A DNA stretch of 64,000 nt from Chryseobacterium sp. SSA4.19 (lineage in GTDB: Bacteria; Bacteroidota; Bacteroidia; Flavobacteriales; Weeksellaceae), in assembly GCF_022601875.1 (NCBI RefSeq), contig NZ_JAKVIP010000006.1:1-64000 (forward strand), in the 5' to 3' direction. Numbering within the stretch: the first letter of the stretch is position 1; each line of letters starts with the position of its first letter. This document shows, one piece after another, positions 21,877 through 30,703 of the stretch. Below the pieces are notes generated by a model that saw only the letters and a list, made by a program, of their open reading frames with translations, was not told the DNA's origin and did no database searches. Made by a program: the position numbers and the translations under genes.

Positions 21877-22692
21877 ATGCAAAAGAAAGAAACTCCTAAA
21901 ACTCCGATTAAAAAACCAACCACTCCAAAAAAGGCAGTGGCTAAAACTGTTAAGGCCGCAACGGTTGTTCCTGCGGAAAAACCAACTGCTCCGAAAAGAT
22001 CGCCAAGAAAAGCAGCTGCAAAAGTAACGACGGCTCCAACGGCAAAAGCTCCTGCGAAACCTGCTGCGAAAAAGACAATTTCTAAAACTCCCGCAAAAAC
22101 AGCAACACGAAAACCTGCTGCGAAAAAGACTGCCGCTAAAACTCCGGCAAAGAAATTACCTACACCATCAAAAACTATTTCAAAATCCTTGGATATTGAA
22201 ATGAGGAAAGTTGACGGAAGAATAGGAAATCAATTCTGGATGAACAGAGCGAAGCACGGAAGAGATAAGCTATTTGCTACTCCGGAATTATTGTGGCAAG
22301 CTGCGTGTGAATACTTCAGATGGATAGAGGAAAACCCTTTATATGAAACGAAGGTCTTTCAATTTCAGGGGCAGGTAGTAACAAAGGAAGTACCAATTAT
22401 GCGAGCGATGACGATGGCGGGGCTTTGCTTTTACTTAAACACTAATGAATCTTATTTCAGAAACTTTAAGGCAAACCTTCCTGATGATGACAAAGATTTT
22501 TCGACGGTCATCACAGATATTGAGAATGTCGTATACCGTCAAAAGTTCGAAGGTGCAGCCGGAAACCTGCTAAACGCAAACATTATCTCCCGAGATTTAG
22601 GTCTTGCTGATAAAAAAGACATCTCCAGCAATGGCGAAACTCTATCATTTACTAATTTCTTAATACAATCTTCTGAGGAAGATGAAGAATAA
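21877..22692 (+). CDS. Terminase small subunit with histone H1-like N-terminal tail
   Basis: The product has 271 residues. Residues 1 to about 105 are a disordered Lys/Ala/Pro/Thr-rich tail with repeated AAKKT, KTPAK and KPAAKK motifs, like the C-terminal tail of histone H1 or bacterial H1-like proteins. From about 110 (GRIGNQFWMNRAKHGRDKLF) follows a packaging-protein domain with LFATPELLWQAACEYFRWIE and FTNFLIQ at the end, as in small terminase subunits that bind the packaging site. The large subunit lies one gene downstream. The tail should bind DNA without sequence preference. Confidence 0.75.
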   Translation: MQKKETPKTPIKKPTTPKKAVAKTVKAATVVPAEKPTAPKRSPRKAAAKVTTAPTAKAPAKPAAKKTISKTPAKTATRKPAAKKTAAKTPAKKLPTPSKTISKSLDIEMRKVDGRIGNQFWMNRAKHGRDKLFATPELLWQAACEYFRWIEENPLYETKVFQFQGQVVTKEVPIMRAMTMAGLCFYLNTNESYFRNFKANLPDDDKDFSTVITDIENVVYRQKFEGAAGNLLNANIISRDLGLADKKDISSNGETLSFTNFLIQSSEEDEE

Positions 22693-22709
22693 AAAATTAA
22701 TTACCAGCA

Positions 22710-23747
22710 ATGGAAAGAATAGCGCTCTTTAACGAAGATAACCTGGAACTAATGAAAAGACTTCCAGATGATAGTGTAGATGTGATCTGTATTGATCCGC
22801 CGTACTTGTATTTAAAAAACCAGAAGCTTGAGCGCCCTTTTGATGAGTTGAAATTCTTTTCGGAGTGCGCAAGGCTTTTAACGAAAAACGGATTTATTGT
22901 GATGTTCGGACGTGGCGAAAGTTTTTATCGCTGGAATACACTTTTAGAAAATACCAGATTATATCAGGGAAAATACGTTTATGTTGAAAAAAGAGTTACA
23001 ATATCTAATAATGTAGATGTAAAAGAAAATTTATACTACAATAGCGTTGATATTTCTGGTAACAAAGATTTCAAAAAAGTATTCACATTTAAAGAGGAAA
23101 TTGTTTGGAACAAGTCGATGGGCACTTCTCCATTGTCAAAACTGTGCCGTGTACATGAAACAATTGCAATATTCAGCAAAGGAGACGCGGCTATTAACAA
23201 AATTAAAGTTCCCTATTTGGAGTCAAAAAATTTCGATTTAGAAAAAATACAAGTTGATATAAATAGAATTAATTCATCATTAGGTAAGCCGGAAAGCATT
23301 CAGTTTCTTAAAGATTTTATCGAAGGAAATAGAAGCGATATGGAACTCAATACACGCTTTACAAAACACAAAGTAACGTCTGATATTCGTAAATCAGGCG
23401 CAAGAGAAGTTAACACCTTAGCATCCATTCAGAATGGAATTACTGAAAAATCAATAATTAATGTTGTTCGAGAGCATTACAATACTATTCATCCTACACA
23501 GAAACCCGTCCGTCTTCTCGAACGCCTTTTAAAACTGGTGCTCCCAATGAAAAGTAAAAAGATTGTTATTGCTGATTTTTTCAGTGGTTCGGCGTCATGC
23601 GGGGAAGCAGTAATCAATCTACAGTCAGAATTTCCCGATATCGATTTTGAATTTATCGGCTGCGAGATTGACGAGGAGTATTTTAATGCGGGAAAAGAAA
23701 GAATTGAAAAGTTGCAGCCAAAGCAACCAGAATTATTTGAAAATTAA
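22710..23747 (+). CDS. DNA N6-adenine or N4-cytosine methyltransferase
   Basis: The product has 345 residues. The catalytic motif DPPY lies at 29-32 near the N-terminus and the S-adenosylmethionine motif ADFFSGSASCGEA at about 288-300 near the C-terminus, the beta-class order. HPTQKPVRLLERLL precedes the latter, as in the family. The middle (about 165-230) is longer than average and probably holds target recognition. It sits between the two terminase genes and may mark phage DNA for protection or packaging. Confidence 0.88.
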   Translation: MERIALFNEDNLELMKRLPDDSVDVICIDPPYLYLKNQKLERPFDELKFFSECARLLTKNGFIVMFGRGESFYRWNTLLENTRLYQGKYVYVEKRVTISNNVDVKENLYYNSVDISGNKDFKKVFTFKEEIVWNKSMGTSPLSKLCRVHETIAIFSKGDAAINKIKVPYLESKNFDLEKIQVDINRINSSLGKPESIQFLKDFIEGNRSDMELNTRFTKHKVTSDIRKSGAREVNTLASIQNGITEKSIINVVREHYNTIHPTQKPVRLLERLLKLVLPMKSKKIVIADFFSGSASCGEAVINLQSEFPDIDFEFIGCEIDEEYFNAGKERIEKLQPKQPELFEN

Positions 23748-23750
23748 AAC

Positions 23751-25310
23751 ATGAGCAAAGACCTCCATCAAAAAGCATTAAACAAATTCAACGAGTGGCG
23801 TGCGCCGGGCGGATGGAATAAATTTGCTTATGATGTTCTTCTTGCGAGAATGGACCCCGAGCAACAGGCGATTATTGATTCCGTTCAGATGAATCCGAGA
23901 ACATCGGTAATGTCGGGAACTTCAAGAGGAAAAGACTTTTTAAGTGCCGTTGCTGCTATGTGCTTCATGTACCTGACTCCAAAATGGAAAAACGGAAAAT
24001 TAATCCATAATACAAAGGTTGCTATGACTGCTCCAACAGGTAGGCAGGTGAATAACATCATGCAACCGGAAATTTCAAGACTTTACAATAACGCCTTAAG
24101 TCAAGGAATTGATTTGCCTGGTCGATTGGTGGGAAATGATATTAGAACCGATTGGGATGAATGGTTTTTGACAGGTTTTAAAGCTGATGATAACGCAACG
24201 GAAGCATGGACGGGTTTTCACGCTGTTAATACAATGTTTGTGGTGACGGAGGCTACGGGTATATCTGAGACTACTTTTAACGCCATCGAAGGTAACTTAC
24301 AAGGTAATTCCCGAATGTTGATTGTTTTTAACCCAAACGTTTCTACTGGTTATGCTGCAAAGTCTCAGAAAGGCGAAAGATGGGAGAAGTTCAGTTTAAG
24401 TTCTTTGAATGCAGTTAATGTTGTTCAAAAAAAGATGGTCATTCCTGGTCAAGTAGATTACGAATGGATTGCTGATAAGCTGAATGAATGGTGTACTATC
24501 ATCTCGAAGAATGATGTCCTAATTGAAGAGGATGATTTTGAATTCGAAGGAGTATGGTACCGCCCGAATGACTTATGTAGAGCAAAGATTCTCGGAAAGT
24601 TCCCGAAAGTGTCTGAAGAAGCGCTAATTCCGCAGCAATGGATTGAACTCGCAAATAAACGCTGGACCGAATATCAAAAACTAAACAGCAAAAACCACAA
24701 AAAAAAGCATAATCTTATCCTTGGAAGTGATATTGCCGGGATGGGGCGTGATAATACGGTTGATTGCTTCAGATACGGGAATTATGTTGAGAAATTCACT
24801 ACGAAACATTCTGCAGGTAAAGCTAATCACATGGAGGAAGCTGGAAAAATTGCTAATACTCTTCGTCTTGAGCCGAAAGCGGTTGCTTCTATTGATACCA
24901 TCGGGGAGGGTGCCGGAGTTTATTCGAGATTAGTGGAGCTTGGTCTCGAAAAGCGGGTGATTTCGTGTAAGTATTCTGCAAAACCTGAGTTTAGAGGTCG
25001 AAAACTTAAAGACAGCACCGAGCAGTACGAATTTCTCAACATGAGAGCGTTTTTATTCTGGTCTGTTCGTGAATGGTTGGACCCGAAGAATAATAATGAT
25101 GCGATGTTGCCGCCTTCCGAATCTTTTCTGGAAGAAGCTACGGAAATTAAATGGTTTTTCCGTTCAGATGGTAAGATTCAAATGGAAAAGAAAGAAGATA
25201 TAAAACTAAGATTGAAGCGTTCGACTGATGAGTTTGACGCTCTTGCAAATACTTTCCATCCTATTTCTCCGGTAATGAGTGCCGAGGGATTGAGTGGGAT
25301 TTTGTGGTAA
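23751..25310 (+). CDS. Terminase large subunit
   Basis: The product has 519 residues. The ATPase part has a deviant Walker A, SGTSRGKDF (about 55-63), and MTAPTGRQVNNIM as an adjacent conserved strand. The nuclease part begins at LGSDIAGMGRDN (about 324-335), whose Asp would be the first metal ligand of the RNase H-like fold, with VASIDTIGEGAGV later. It cuts and pumps phage DNA into the capsid. Length and position before the portal gene are typical. Confidence 0.88.
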   Translation: MSKDLHQKALNKFNEWRAPGGWNKFAYDVLLARMDPEQQAIIDSVQMNPRTSVMSGTSRGKDFLSAVAAMCFMYLTPKWKNGKLIHNTKVAMTAPTGRQVNNIMQPEISRLYNNALSQGIDLPGRLVGNDIRTDWDEWFLTGFKADDNATEAWTGFHAVNTMFVVTEATGISETTFNAIEGNLQGNSRMLIVFNPNVSTGYAAKSQKGERWEKFSLSSLNAVNVVQKKMVIPGQVDYEWIADKLNEWCTIISKNDVLIEEDDFEFEGVWYRPNDLCRAKILGKFPKVSEEALIPQQWIELANKRWTEYQKLNSKNHKKKHNLILGSDIAGMGRDNTVDCFRYGNYVEKFTTKHSAGKANHMEEAGKIANTLRLEPKAVASIDTIGEGAGVYSRLVELGLEKRVISCKYSAKPEFRGRKLKDSTEQYEFLNMRAFLFWSVREWLDPKNNNDAMLPPSESFLEEATEIKWFFRSDGKIQMEKKEDIKLRLKRSTDEFDALANTFHPISPVMSAEGLSGILW

Positions 25311-25330
25311 ATAAATGAAAATAAAAGACT

Positions 25331-25624
25331 ATGATACTAACTGAAAAAGAAATTAATGACTTGATATAATGGAAACTTTCAGCAATAGCAGTTTTTAATG
25401 AAATAGACTTACAGGGAATTGGTAAAGAATTAAATATTCCTTTGGGAGAAAGTGTTTCCAAAAATCTTTTAGGTAAGATAAAAACACATGCTGAAAAAAT
25501 TAGGATTGAAGGCGTTTTGTTAGGATTAAAAATCTGTAAAGAAATGTATGCACAAGGAATTATTTCGCATGAAAGCATAAAAGAAAACGAAATTTACTAC
25601 ACTGAAGAATTGAATAACCTATGA
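25331..25624 (+). pseudogene. Small gene interrupted by an in-frame stop
   Basis: ATG at 25331 starts MILTEKEINDLI, then TAA at 25367-25369, after which the same frame continues WKLSAIAVFNEIDLQGIGKE and on to TGA at 25622-25624. The downstream part is a plausible 80-residue helical protein without its own ATG; a TTG at 25442 is the first alternative start. The stop overlaps the next ATG, as between real genes. Either a nonsense mutation disabled the gene or a shorter product is made from TTG. Confidence 0.6.
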
Positions 25625-25740
25625 CACTCGAAGAAATAAAAGCCAACTGGACGGCTACGGATCAGTTTATATACAAAACTCCAGAGATTAAATTAAAGTC
25701 TTTGAAAGCAGCGAAAACTAAGGTAATAGCGAAAAATTAA
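25621..25740 (+). CDS. Small peptide gene, 39 aa
   Basis: The frame runs from ATG at 25621 to TAA at 25738-25740, with an ATGA overlap to the previous frame and 3 bases to the next start. The C-terminus is Lys-rich (LKSLKAAKTKVIAKN). Packing supports it; the function is unknown. Confidence 0.4.
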   Translation: MTLEEIKANWTATDQFIYKTPEIKLKSLKAAKTKVIAKN

Positions 25741-25743
25741 GGT

Positions 25744-26079
25744 ATGAAAGTAAACACAATAAAAATTCCAATCTATCATGGAGAATTAACAATGATCATG
25801 TGCGAAAACTGGAAAGAAGTTAACGAAAAATACAGCATGGAAATCTCTGATAGTTTTGATGGCGTAGTTTTCACACCAGAGAAAGAAGATGGATATTCCG
25901 AATATGTAGTTGCTTTCAATCGACCTCCGAAGGGATTTGTTATTGCTCATGAGTGCGTTCATCTGGTTAATCACATCTTCTCTGATCGAGGTGTAAGACC
26001 TGACATATTCAATGACGAACCTCAAGCGTATTTAACAGGATTCTTCTTTCAGGAAATAGAGAAATTTTTAAATAATTAA
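25744..26079 (+). CDS. Putative zinc metallopeptidase
   Basis: The product has 111 residues. AHECVHLVNHIF contains the HExxH zinc-binding motif (about 68-72), and the downstream DEPQAYLTGFF supplies a plausible third ligand Glu. The size is close to a minimal metallopeptidase domain. Placed between the terminase and portal genes, it could mature head proteins or act on a host protein. The enzymatic call rests on the motif alone. Confidence 0.6.
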   Translation: MKVNTIKIPIYHGELTMIMCENWKEVNEKYSMEISDSFDGVVFTPEKEDGYSEYVVAFNRPPKGFVIAHECVHLVNHIFSDRGVRPDIFNDEPQAYLTGFFFQEIEKFLNN

Positions 26080-26089
26080 TTTTTGAAAT

Positions 26090-26284
26090 ATGGATAAAGT
26101 CGAAGAATTAAACAGACAACTTGCGGAAATACCTAAAGATAAGTTAATCGAAAAATGCGATGCGATTTTGACGGATTTATGTAATGGTGGCAAAAAGTTT
26201 ACAATGACTGTTCCTCCAACGAGAAACAGTTCGGATTTATTAATAGCAGAATTAATCAGAAGGTATAAAGAGCAATCCTCATGA
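26090..26284 (+). CDS. Hypothetical small protein
   Basis: The product has 64 residues and is helical at both ends, with a TMTVPPTRNSSD linker. It overlaps the portal gene by 4 bases, so translation is coupled. The family is not recognised. Confidence 0.5.
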   Translation: MDKVEELNRQLAEIPKDKLIEKCDAILTDLCNGGKKFTMTVPPTRNSSDLLIAELIRRYKEQSS

Positions 26285-27693
26285 ACATAGCAGAAATTAC
26301 AGAAAAAGCTTCACCAGCGGAACAGATTGAAGTTTTAAAGGTTGATCGCTCCGCAAAACCGAAAATCGAAGATCTTAAAAAAGAATGGAAGGTGTCGGAG
26401 CACAGAACTATTCAAGATAAAACTTTCCTTCCGGATAAGGAGATTAAAAACGAAAAGGGTGAAGTTCAAAGAACGAAACCTGTAAATCGTATTGCAATCC
26501 CGGTTCAGAAATATATCGTGAACAGCGCTGTTTCTTTCGGTTTTGGTAATCCTGTGACTTTTAAAAGTAATGCGGAGGAAGGTAGTCAGGAAGAGGTTGT
26601 CGAAAAAGCTATTAATAAAATTCTAAAACAGAATAAATTTAATATCAGAAATAGGCAAAGTGCTAGAGAAGTATATCGATCTACTGAGGTTGCTGCTTAT
26701 TGGTATTATCAAAAAGTTGATACACATCAAGATTATGGTTTTCCATGCAACTATAGAATAAAGTTAAAACTTTTTGTTCCGTGGAAGAATGATGTGCTTT
26801 ATCCTATGTTTGATGAGTTTGACAACATGGTTGCTTTCTCTCGTGCCTTTACATTAATTGATAGAGAAAAGAACACGATCGAATATTTCGAAGCTTACAC
26901 GGATACTGAAGTAAGAAGATTTAAAAAAGCAGATGCTGGATGGATAGATGAGGTTATCGAAGGAGTGGGCAAGAATGTTATAGGAAAGATTCCGGTTGTT
27001 TATGCTTCGCAGGAGGAAACAGAGTACGAAGATGTTAAATATGATATTGAGCGCCTGGAACTGCTATTTTCCCGACATGCTGAGATTAATGATTATCATG
27101 CTGCACCGGTTACGTTTATTAAAGGAAATGTTTCGACTTTACCACAAGCTGGAGAAGCTAATAAAGCTATTCAAGGAGATGTTAATTCTGATATGAAGGT
27201 TATTTCTTGGGAATCAGCTCCGGAATCTGTTCGTTTGGAAATTGAAACACGTCTTGAAAACATTCATAAGTTCACTAAAACGCCTGATTTGTTCAGACAA
27301 GTCAAAGGTCTGTCTCAAATATCAGGTATCATGCTTCAAATGCTGTTTATGGACGCTCATTTGAAAGTTATGGAGAAGAATGAAATCTGGGAGGATTACT
27401 TTGAAAGAACCGTAAATGTATTAAAGGCTTATGTCGGAAAACTTCTAAACTTAAAACTTGCTGATGCTGCCGAGAATCTGGAGTTAGAACCTGTAATTAA
27501 GCCTTACATGATTCAAGACACGAAAGAATGGGTGGAAACACTCATGACAGCCAACGGAAACAAGCCTTTAGTCTCTCAGGAATATTCTGCCGAGCTTTCG
27601 CAATTGGCACCGAAAGAAGATTGGTTGATTCTTGAAGCTGAACAGGAAAAAGCGAAAACAGAAAGTGTATTTAGTAATCCTGTAGAGTTGTAA
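26281..27693 (+). CDS. Portal protein, SPP1 gp6-like
   Basis: The product has 470 residues. NRIAIPVQKYIVNSAVSFGF (about 62-82) and ETEYEDVKYDIERLELLFS (about 244-262), then FTKTPDLFRQVKGLSQISGIM, follow the SPP1-type portal pattern. Twelve copies form the ring at the capsid vertex through which DNA passes. The next gene is the minor head protein, the canonical neighbour. Confidence 0.85.
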   Translation: MNIAEITEKASPAEQIEVLKVDRSAKPKIEDLKKEWKVSEHRTIQDKTFLPDKEIKNEKGEVQRTKPVNRIAIPVQKYIVNSAVSFGFGNPVTFKSNAEEGSQEEVVEKAINKILKQNKFNIRNRQSAREVYRSTEVAAYWYYQKVDTHQDYGFPCNYRIKLKLFVPWKNDVLYPMFDEFDNMVAFSRAFTLIDREKNTIEYFEAYTDTEVRRFKKADAGWIDEVIEGVGKNVIGKIPVVYASQEETEYEDVKYDIERLELLFSRHAEINDYHAAPVTFIKGNVSTLPQAGEANKAIQGDVNSDMKVISWESAPESVRLEIETRLENIHKFTKTPDLFRQVKGLSQISGIMLQMLFMDAHLKVMEKNEIWEDYFERTVNVLKAYVGKLLNLKLADAAENLELEPVIKPYMIQDTKEWVETLMTANGNKPLVSQEYSAELSQLAPKEDWLILEAEQEKAKTESVFSNPVEL

Positions 27694-27697
27694 ATTA

Positions 27698-28750
27698 ATG
27701 GTAGACCTACACGATGATATCTTTGATAATACTCACTTCGAAAGAGGTGAGTATTATGTTGGTAGGATAAAAAGTTTTTACCAAAAACTCATCGAAGATA
27801 TTATTAAACTCATTTACCTCGGTCAAATTGATACAACAAAAATATTTTCTTTTAACGATTATCCGCAGCTAAAGCCACAAGTAGATAAACTTTTCGAAGG
27901 CTTTACGAAAAACGTTTCAGCCGAAATGTTCAACCAATTCGAACAGAGCTGGAAGTATGGAGAGAAAAAACAATCAGCATTAGTCAATAAAATAGCCTCA
28001 AAAATCAATCTTCCTAAAGAAAAGGTGAAAGAATACCTCAATCCGAATAATGAAGCTTTAAAAGCCTTTCAAAATCGTAAGATAGACGGGTTGAGGTTAT
28101 CTGATAAAGTCTGGAAGTTATCAGATCAATTTAAAAAAGAAATTGAATTAGGTTTAGATATAGGAATAGGTGAGGGAAAGTCTGCCGCCAAACTTGCCAG
28201 AGAATTAAAATCAAATCTTACAGAACCCGATCGATTGTTTCGCAGGATCCGTGATAAGCATGGAAATCTCGTTTTATCTAAGAATGCTAAAGCGTACAAT
28301 CCCGGACAAGGTGTTTATCGATCTTCTTACAAAAACGCTGAACGTTTAACCAGGACCGAAAACAATATTGCTTATCACGAAGCTAACTTTCAAAAGATGC
28401 AGCAGTTTGATTTTGTGAAAGGGATTAGGATTAAATTGTCAAATAATCCGAATCATTGCCCTTTTTGTGAAGCGATGGCCGGAGAATATCCAAAGGATTT
28501 TAAATTCTGGGGATGGCATCCGAGCTGTAGGTGTACTGTCGTTACTATCTTAAAGACTTGGGCGGAAATGGAAAAGGATAATGAGCGAATATTCGCAGGC
28601 CTCAAACCTTTAGAACCCGAAGATGCTATTACTAAACTTCCTGAGCAGTTTACTTCGTGGATTTCTGAGCATAAGCAGAAAATTCAAAATGCTAAATCCA
28701 AACCGTATTTCATTCTGAATAACAAAGAAAAAGTAAGCCATCTGTTATAA
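27698..28750 (+). CDS. Minor head (head morphogenesis) protein
   Basis: The product has 350 residues. The signature NNPNHCPFCEAMAGE, then WGWHPSCRCTVVTIL near residue 250-285, is the Cys-containing motif of the SPP1 gp7/Mu gpF group. The N-terminal two thirds are helical (AERLTRTENNIAYHEAN). These proteins associate with the portal and assist head assembly or DNA ejection. Confidence 0.85.
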   Translation: MVDLHDDIFDNTHFERGEYYVGRIKSFYQKLIEDIIKLIYLGQIDTTKIFSFNDYPQLKPQVDKLFEGFTKNVSAEMFNQFEQSWKYGEKKQSALVNKIASKINLPKEKVKEYLNPNNEALKAFQNRKIDGLRLSDKVWKLSDQFKKEIELGLDIGIGEGKSAAKLARELKSNLTEPDRLFRRIRDKHGNLVLSKNAKAYNPGQGVYRSSYKNAERLTRTENNIAYHEANFQKMQQFDFVKGIRIKLSNNPNHCPFCEAMAGEYPKDFKFWGWHPSCRCTVVTILKTWAEMEKDNERIFAGLKPLEPEDAITKLPEQFTSWISEHKQKIQNAKSKPYFILNNKEKVSHLL

Positions 28751-28840
28751 AAACTTATTTATACGAACTGTGAAGCTGTTTTTAGCAATCCTATTTTTAC
28801 ATTACATCAAGCGTAAATTGCGATATTAAATATAAGCAAT

Positions 28841-29074
28841 ATGCAAAAGATTAAAATTAATGGTAGAACTTACCAGATGTCAGTTAGAAGAGTTGAGGGA
28901 AAAGCAAAATTATTCTTCAAAACAAATGTAGAGTGTTACAATGCTAAAGGATTTGATTTTCTACACAAGAGATGTGGCAACATCCAGCAGCGTTTAGAAT
29001 CATGGAAGAATTTTAAAAAATTCTTGATAAAAGGTTACTACCCAGGATATCTTAGATTGTATCCAGAATTTTGA
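28841..29074 (+). CDS. Hypothetical small protein
   Basis: The product has 77 residues, basic and aromatic-rich (FKTNVECYNAKGFDF), with no known motif. It is separated from the minor head gene by 90 AT-rich bases without further features and followed by a terminator, so it is the last gene of the packaging unit. Confidence 0.5.
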   Translation: MQKIKINGRTYQMSVRRVEGKAKLFFKTNVECYNAKGFDFLHKRCGNIQQRLESWKNFKKFLIKGYYPGYLRLYPEF

Positions 29075-29092
29075 ATTATGTGTCTGTAAAAT

Positions 29093-29119
29093 GTAAGCCA
29101 CCTTTAACAGGTGGCTTAC
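29093..29119. terminator. Bidirectional terminator between convergent units
   Basis: GTAAGCCACCT (29093-29103) and AGGTGGCTTAC (29109-29119) form a perfect 11-bp stem with a 5-base loop. It separates the rightward packaging genes from the leftward small-gene block. T-rich stretches are short, so termination strength is uncertain. Confidence 0.65.
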
Positions 29120-29299
29120 TTAATTTATCACTTCGAGTAATTGTTTGAGAACTGCTTTATTTTGTTCAGAATATGTGCGTAGTAGCCTATTGTTTTCATC
29201 TTTTATATCAAGATTTAAAGCTTTAATAAGCTCGTCAAACATTTTTTGATTTTGATTTAAAGATAATATCATTAATCTGATTTGTTCATCTTTTTCCAT
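29120..29299 (-). CDS. Small helical protein, 59 aa
   Basis: The frame runs from ATG at 29299 to TAA at 29120-29122. It is entirely helical and charged (DIKDENNRLLRTYSEQNKAV), like a small coiled-coil peptide. It is the last gene of the leftward block, ending at the terminator stem. Confidence 0.5.
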   Translation of the reverse strand: MEKDEQIRLMILSLNQNQKMFDELIKALNLDIKDENNRLLRTYSEQNKAVLKQLLEVIN

Positions 29300-29380
29300 A
29301 AGTTATAAATTTTCCTCTAAGTTAACTCTTTTCCTGAAAGTGAGAAATATAAATTTTAAGATTTTAAATTCTGAAATTAG

Positions 29381-29644
29381 TTATAGTAATATTATATTGG
29401 TTGGATTTAAAATAGAATCCTTTTTTACATCTGCTATAAAATTACTATCATACACGGCTGTAGCATTTTCGGCAGCTTTTTCAAGTGAAACATTTATGCA
29501 TAATTTGGCATATCGAGCGCACAATTCGTTAATAACATCATCTAAATCACCAAACGAATGTGTGCTTTGCAAAAGCATTTCGCTGTAATCTTCAAAACCT
29601 TTCTCTTTTGCGAGATTTTCTTTAATCTGTTCTAACTGTTCCAT
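29381..29644 (-). CDS. Hypothetical protein
   Basis: The product has 87 residues, with an acidic helical first half (MEQLEQIKENLAKEKGFEDY) and two cysteines (INELCARYAKLCINV). No family is recognised. An opposite-strand frame over the same bases was rejected as a shadow. Confidence 0.5.
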   Translation of the reverse strand: MEQLEQIKENLAKEKGFEDYSEMLLQSTHSFGDLDDVINELCARYAKLCINVSLEKAAENATAVYDSNFIADVKKDSILNPTNIILL

Positions 29645-29649
29645 AATTA

Positions 29650-29763
29650 TTAATTCTCAAATTCAAAAGAATCAAAAGTTAAAATATCACCTTCTTTGAT
29701 TGCATTACCATTGAAATCAACTGGGTTTTCAATTCCCTTACCGCCTTTCAAATATATTTTCAT
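29650..29763 (-). CDS. Very small protein, 37 aa
   Basis: The frame runs from ATG at 29763 to TAA at 29650-29652. NGNAIKEGDILTFDSFEF resembles the beta-strand core of YopX-like proteins (GNEIYEGDIL), so it may be a reduced relative. It lies 5 bases after the neighbouring stop. Confidence 0.45.
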   Translation of the reverse strand: MKIYLKGGKGIENPVDFNGNAIKEGDILTFDSFEFEN

Positions 29764-29768
29764 ATCCT

Positions 29769-30098
29769 TTATTTTAGTTCCAATTCCTCACCGCAAAGGG
29801 CGAAATATGAATTTTGCAGTTGGTGAACGAATTCTAACTTGTATTCAATTTTAGAATCTTCAATAGGCTGGAATTTTTCATCTAAAATAAATGAATCTAA
29901 TTGATATGTAGGATTATCATAGTTTTCCTCAATTCCTAATCGAAACAGCCATTTCTCAGTTAGTGAGATTGGGCTATAATTGAAATTAAAGCCTTCTGGA
30001 TCTAATTCGGCTCTTGCAATTATTGACGAATCAACTTTTTGCAATTGCACGCCTTTCCAAAGAATTAAATTACCTATTCTCAATTCTTTTGCTTCCAT
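29769..30098 (-). CDS. Hypothetical protein of a Bacteroidota phage type
   Basis: The product has 109 residues from ATG at 30098; this start lies 2 bases after the stop of the gene upstream and gives MEAKELRIGNLI, whereas the longer frame to 30131 overlaps that gene. ELRIGNLILW, PISLTEKWLFRLG and the C-terminal VHQLQNSYFALCGEELEL form a pattern I recognise from small accessory genes of Bacteroidota phages. The function is unknown. Confidence 0.55.
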   Translation of the reverse strand: MEAKELRIGNLILWKGVQLQKVDSSIIARAELDPEGFNFNYSPISLTEKWLFRLGIEENYDNPTYQLDSFILDEKFQPIEDSKIEYKLEFVHQLQNSYFALCGEELELK

Positions 30099-30099
30099 A

Positions 30100-30240
30100 T
30101 TAAAATGATTTGAATTCATGTGACGGGGCAAAATACTCTCTGCCGTTGTCTAATTTAATTATTGTTATTTCGCCGTAATAACCATTTCGTTTTTCGACGA
30201 ATGTGCCAATGTTACCGGTCAATATATGTATCATTTTCAT
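30100..30240 (-). CDS. Small protein, 46 aa
   Basis: The frame runs from ATG at 30240 to TAA at 30100-30102. It is predicted beta-rich (IGTFVEKRNGYYGEITIIKL). It fits exactly between the flanking genes (2 bases on each side). Confidence 0.5.
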   Translation of the reverse strand: MKMIHILTGNIGTFVEKRNGYYGEITIIKLDNGREYFAPSHEFKSF

Positions 30241-30242
30241 AA

Positions 30243-30461
30243 TTACTTATTATTCAAAACTTCCTCTTTTTTTATTAAACAGAACTTAGTGCGAACCTCA
30301 TCACCTGACTTCATACTCTTCCCGTAAATTGTCTGTCTTGCAATTCCAATTTCTTCCGGAGTGAAAGCGTTATATATAGCCGTAATGGAACTGAAGTAGA
30401 AATCAGATTTCCCTTCTTTTGCTTCATGGAATTTTACGTGATAGATTATTTTTATTGACAT
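30243..30461 (-). CDS. Hypothetical protein
   Basis: The product has 72 residues. It is soluble and beta-alpha mixed (IIYHVKFHEAKEGKSDFYF, then TPEEIGIARQTIYGK). No family is recognised. It is packed 2 bases from the next gene in the leftward block. Confidence 0.5.
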   Translation of the reverse strand: MSIKIIYHVKFHEAKEGKSDFYFSSITAIYNAFTPEEIGIARQTIYGKSMKSGDEVRTKFCLIKKEEVLNNK

Positions 30462-30475
30462 TAAAGTTGAGGTTT

Positions 30476-30691
30476 TTATTTTGGTAAAGTAATCATTACG
30501 CTGTTGGCTGAATTGTAGAACTTAATTTTCTTCTCAGCGGCCATTCTTTCAAGGAAGGCGTTGCGATCTACTCTTTGCATTTTTAGAATGTGGTCAAAGT
30601 CACCGAATGAATTGCCATTATGGCCGCCGGACGCTTCGTGTTTCTCTTTTACGATCTCTAAAATCTGTCTTTCTAATTCCTCATTTTCCAT
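30476..30691 (-). CDS. Hypothetical protein
   Basis: The product has 71 residues with an acidic helical start (ENEELERQILEIVKEKHEA), a GGHNGNSFGDFDH loop and a winged-helix-like end (RNAFLERMAAEKKIKFYNS). The end could bind DNA. The function is unknown. Confidence 0.5.
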   Translation of the reverse strand: MENEELERQILEIVKEKHEASGGHNGNSFGDFDHILKMQRVDRNAFLERMAAEKKIKFYNSANSVMITLPK

Positions 30692-30703
30692 GAAACAAAG
30701 ATA

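Noticed and set aside
29340-29588. 82-codon plus-strand frame
   Set aside because: It lies opposite the 29381-29644 gene within a consistently leftward block, and its sequence is a reverse-strand shadow.
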